From NCBI RefSeq assembly GCF_044904605.1, contig NZ_JADIKI010000022.1:1302001-1366000 (forward strand): 64,000 nucleotides of DNA, read 5' to 3'. Positions 62,710 through 64,000 of this stretch are shown here, one piece after another (position 1 is the stretch's first letter; every line of letters begins with the position of its first letter). A program made the translations under genes and the position numbers. The stretch comes from Dyella_B humi (GTDB taxonomy: Bacteria > Pseudomonadota > Gammaproteobacteria > Xanthomonadales > Rhodanobacteraceae). The notes beneath the pieces are model-generated. The model was given only the letters and a program-made list of their open reading frames with translations, did not search any database and was not told where the DNA came from.

Positions 62710-63264
62710 ATGATGTGGCGATTACTGTTGCGTGGAGTCATGATTACCGGTGTTCTTGCATGTTTTTCCTTGAGTGCAATGGCCGCGCCACCTCGAGACG
62801 GCTCTCATGACTTCGACTTTGCTCGCGGTGTTTGGCATACGCATGCGACGCAAGTGCTCGACCCGTTCGATGGCGGAACCCACACGGTGACCATGGACGG
62901 AACGAAGACGGCGCGGCCGGTTTGGAATGGCCGCGCATGGCTTGAGGAAATCGAGGCCGACGGTCCAAATGGACATTGGGAAGGCGCGACGCTCTTCGTC
63001 TACAACGCCAAGGCCGAGCAATGGAGCCAAACCTACATCGACAGTGACTCGGGAGAGGCTGAGGCGCCGACCATTGGCAGCTTCAAGGACGGTCGCGGCG
63101 AATTGTTCGGCACGTCAGTTTATAAGGGGCGGTTGGTTCTGGTGCGCGGAGTTTGGTCTGACATCACGGCCAACTCTCATCGCTATGAGATTTCCTACTC
63201 TCAGGACGGCGGACGAACATGGGCAACCGCGTTCAAAGCTTACTTGACGCGGCTTAAGCAATAG
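62710..63264 (+). CDS. Secreted hypothetical protein
   Basis: A 184-residue product with a signal peptide (hydrophobic core ITGVLACFSLSAMAA) and a compact domain: HDFDFARGVWHTH, TMDGTKTARPVWNGRAWLEE, YNAKAEQWSQTYID, RYEISYSQDGGRTWATAF. The spacing of these segments recalls small DUF1579-like beta-barrel proteins, but no family is claimed. Start is the ATG at 62710 (or 62713). It follows the MocR gene by 130 bases. Function unknown. Confidence 0.65.
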   Translation: MMWRLLLRGVMITGVLACFSLSAMAAPPRDGSHDFDFARGVWHTHATQVLDPFDGGTHTVTMDGTKTARPVWNGRAWLEEIEADGPNGHWEGATLFVYNAKAEQWSQTYIDSDSGEAEAPTIGSFKDGRGELFGTSVYKGRLVLVRGVWSDITANSHRYEISYSQDGGRTWATAFKAYLTRLKQ

Positions 63265-63297
63265 CGCTCGGTCTCTCGCACGACCGCTTGAGAAAAG

Positions 63298-63320
63298 ACC
63301 CTCTCCCGACGGGAGAGGGT
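63298..63320. repeat. Family B palindrome, possible bidirectional terminator
   Basis: ACCCTCTCCCGACGGGAGAG plus GGT forms a near-perfect palindrome between two converging genes. Confidence 0.7.
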
Positions 63321-63347
63321 TCGGTCGCTCACTATCAAGCTGTCGGG

Positions 63348-64000
63348 TCACTTCGTCCTGAGCGGCGAGACCACATTGTTGGACTGCGTCACGTTCACCG
63401 CCGTGCTGGCGATGGTGATGTCGCGGAGCGCCCAGCCCGGGGTAAAGATCGACTGGCTGTGTGCGTAGAACCAGGTATCGCCATTCCAGTTGATGGTGTT
63501 GCCCACGAGCTGCACCGTGTTGGTTGTGCCGGCAATATCCACGCCGAACAGGTAATTCTGGCTCAACGTGCTGTTCGTGATCGTCACGTTGGTCGGGCCG
63601 CTCGTGAACACGCCGTAGCCCTGGTTGTTTTCAGCCGTGACCTTGTTCAAGGTGAGGCCGGACACGTAGTCGTGCACCTCCAGGCCATTGCCGACGTTGT
63701 TCGACAGCGTAGTGTTCTCCAAGCGAACCTGCTGAGTCGTGCCCTGCGTCTGCGGCTCGATGTCGATGCCTGCCTGCGGCGCGGTACCGTTGGAACCGGT
63801 GAAGCTGCTGTTCACCACGTACACCTGCGTCGCCGGCGTGATCGACAAGCCCTGGCGGCGGTTGTTGTTGGAAGTCACGCGATTGAGCGTCACACCGTTC
63901 GACAGCACGGCGGTCTTGCCCCAGCCGGTCGCGCCGACCAGTAAGCCGTCGCCCCAGCTGTTGCCGACGACGATGTCGTGCACGTAGACGTTGCTGGATC
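63348..64000 (-). CDS. Right-handed beta-helix protein, paralogue, 5' end outside window
   Basis: The minus-strand frame is open to the window edge; 218 codons are visible, the C-terminal half of a beta-helix protein. The sequence is closely similar to residues 180-393 of the protein at 59710-60891, for example SNVYVHDIVVGNSWGDGLLVGATG against TVYVHDISISNSWGDGILVGA, and a matching end (ITIASTAVNVTQSNNVVSPL). It is in inverted orientation to the first copy, on the other side of the MocR and hypothetical genes. Expected function: secreted polysaccharide-active or adhesive protein. Confidence 0.85.
   Translation of the reverse strand, partial: SSNVYVHDIVVGNSWGDGLLVGATGWGKTAVLSNGVTLNRVTSNNNRRQGLSITPATQVYVVNSSFTGSNGTAPQAGIDIEPQTQGTTQQVRLENTTLSNNVGNGLEVHDYVSGLTLNKVTAENNQGYGVFTSGPTNVTITNSTLSQNYLFGVDIAGTTNTVQLVGNTINWNGDTWFYAHSQSIFTPGWALRDITIASTAVNVTQSNNVVSPLRTK

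Noticed and set aside
1..64000. tRNA, rRNA, CRISPR array, intact IS or prophage
   Set aside because: Scanning by eye gave no cloverleaf with a CCA-like end, no regularly spaced direct repeats with unique spacers outside the exoprotein gene, and no transposase or integrase. A dedicated tRNA or CRISPR search was not run.

Overview
This is high-GC bacterial DNA. The gene families, the abundant short palindromic repeats and the mix of two-partner secretion, TorF-type porin and DUF3011 proteins best fit a gammaproteobacterium of the Xanthomonadales group (a Rhodanobacteraceae member such as Dyella, Rhodanobacter or Luteibacter). That assignment is inference from gene content, not from a marker gene. 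I saw no rRNA, tRNA, CRISPR array, prophage or intact insertion sequence.

Layout. 1-2.6 kb: end of a small membrane protein, thiM-thiE (thiamin salvage and synthesis) and an AAG-family DNA glycosylase. 2.8-5.6 kb: a hybrid histidine kinase divergent from an OmpR-like response regulator. 6.1-19.5 kb: a two-partner secretion locus, with a giant exoprotein of about 3,900 residues carrying 34 YDG/MBG-type repeats and its TpsB transporter. An exact tandem 11-bp repeat and an inverted repeat lie between the regulator and the exoprotein. 19.7-24.6 kb: small secreted proteins and a periplasmic molybdenum hydroxylase pair. 25.0-31.9 kb, all on the minus strand: FolE2, a subtilase, its overlapping anti-sigma and ECF sigma genes, a TorF-type porin, a monoheme cytochrome c, a Cyc2-like fused cytochrome-porin and a cytochrome b561. 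The last group resembles a trans-envelope electron conduit.

32.2-45.6 kb is a plus-strand surface polysaccharide cluster. It has FdtA/FdtB/FdtC-type genes for a dTDP-3-acetamido-3,6-dideoxyhexose, a Wzx flippase, Wzy and Wzz-like proteins and three glycosyltransferases. Inserted in the same run are two methyltransferases, an amidohydrolase and a B12-binding-type radical SAM enzyme, many with overlapping start and stop codons. A 268-bp inverted-repeat element has inserted at the end of one glycosyltransferase gene and now encodes its C-terminus.

45.6-64.0 kb: a DUF308 membrane protein fused to a cysteine-peptidase-like domain, an MFS transporter, a large autotransporter, a HAD phosphatase, and then a compact divergent locus of nucleotidyltransferase, radical SAM enzyme, HprK-like kinase and ABC exporter. 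That locus resembles the tailoring and export half of a peptide or small-molecule pathway with no recognisable core enzyme, and is the best candidate for an undescribed system. The window ends with a secreted peroxiredoxin, two inverted beta-helix paralogues around a MocR regulator, and a secreted hypothetical protein.

Two families of short palindromic repeats are scattered through the intergenic spaces. Several coding regions end inside them, so repeats have repeatedly rewritten protein C-termini here.
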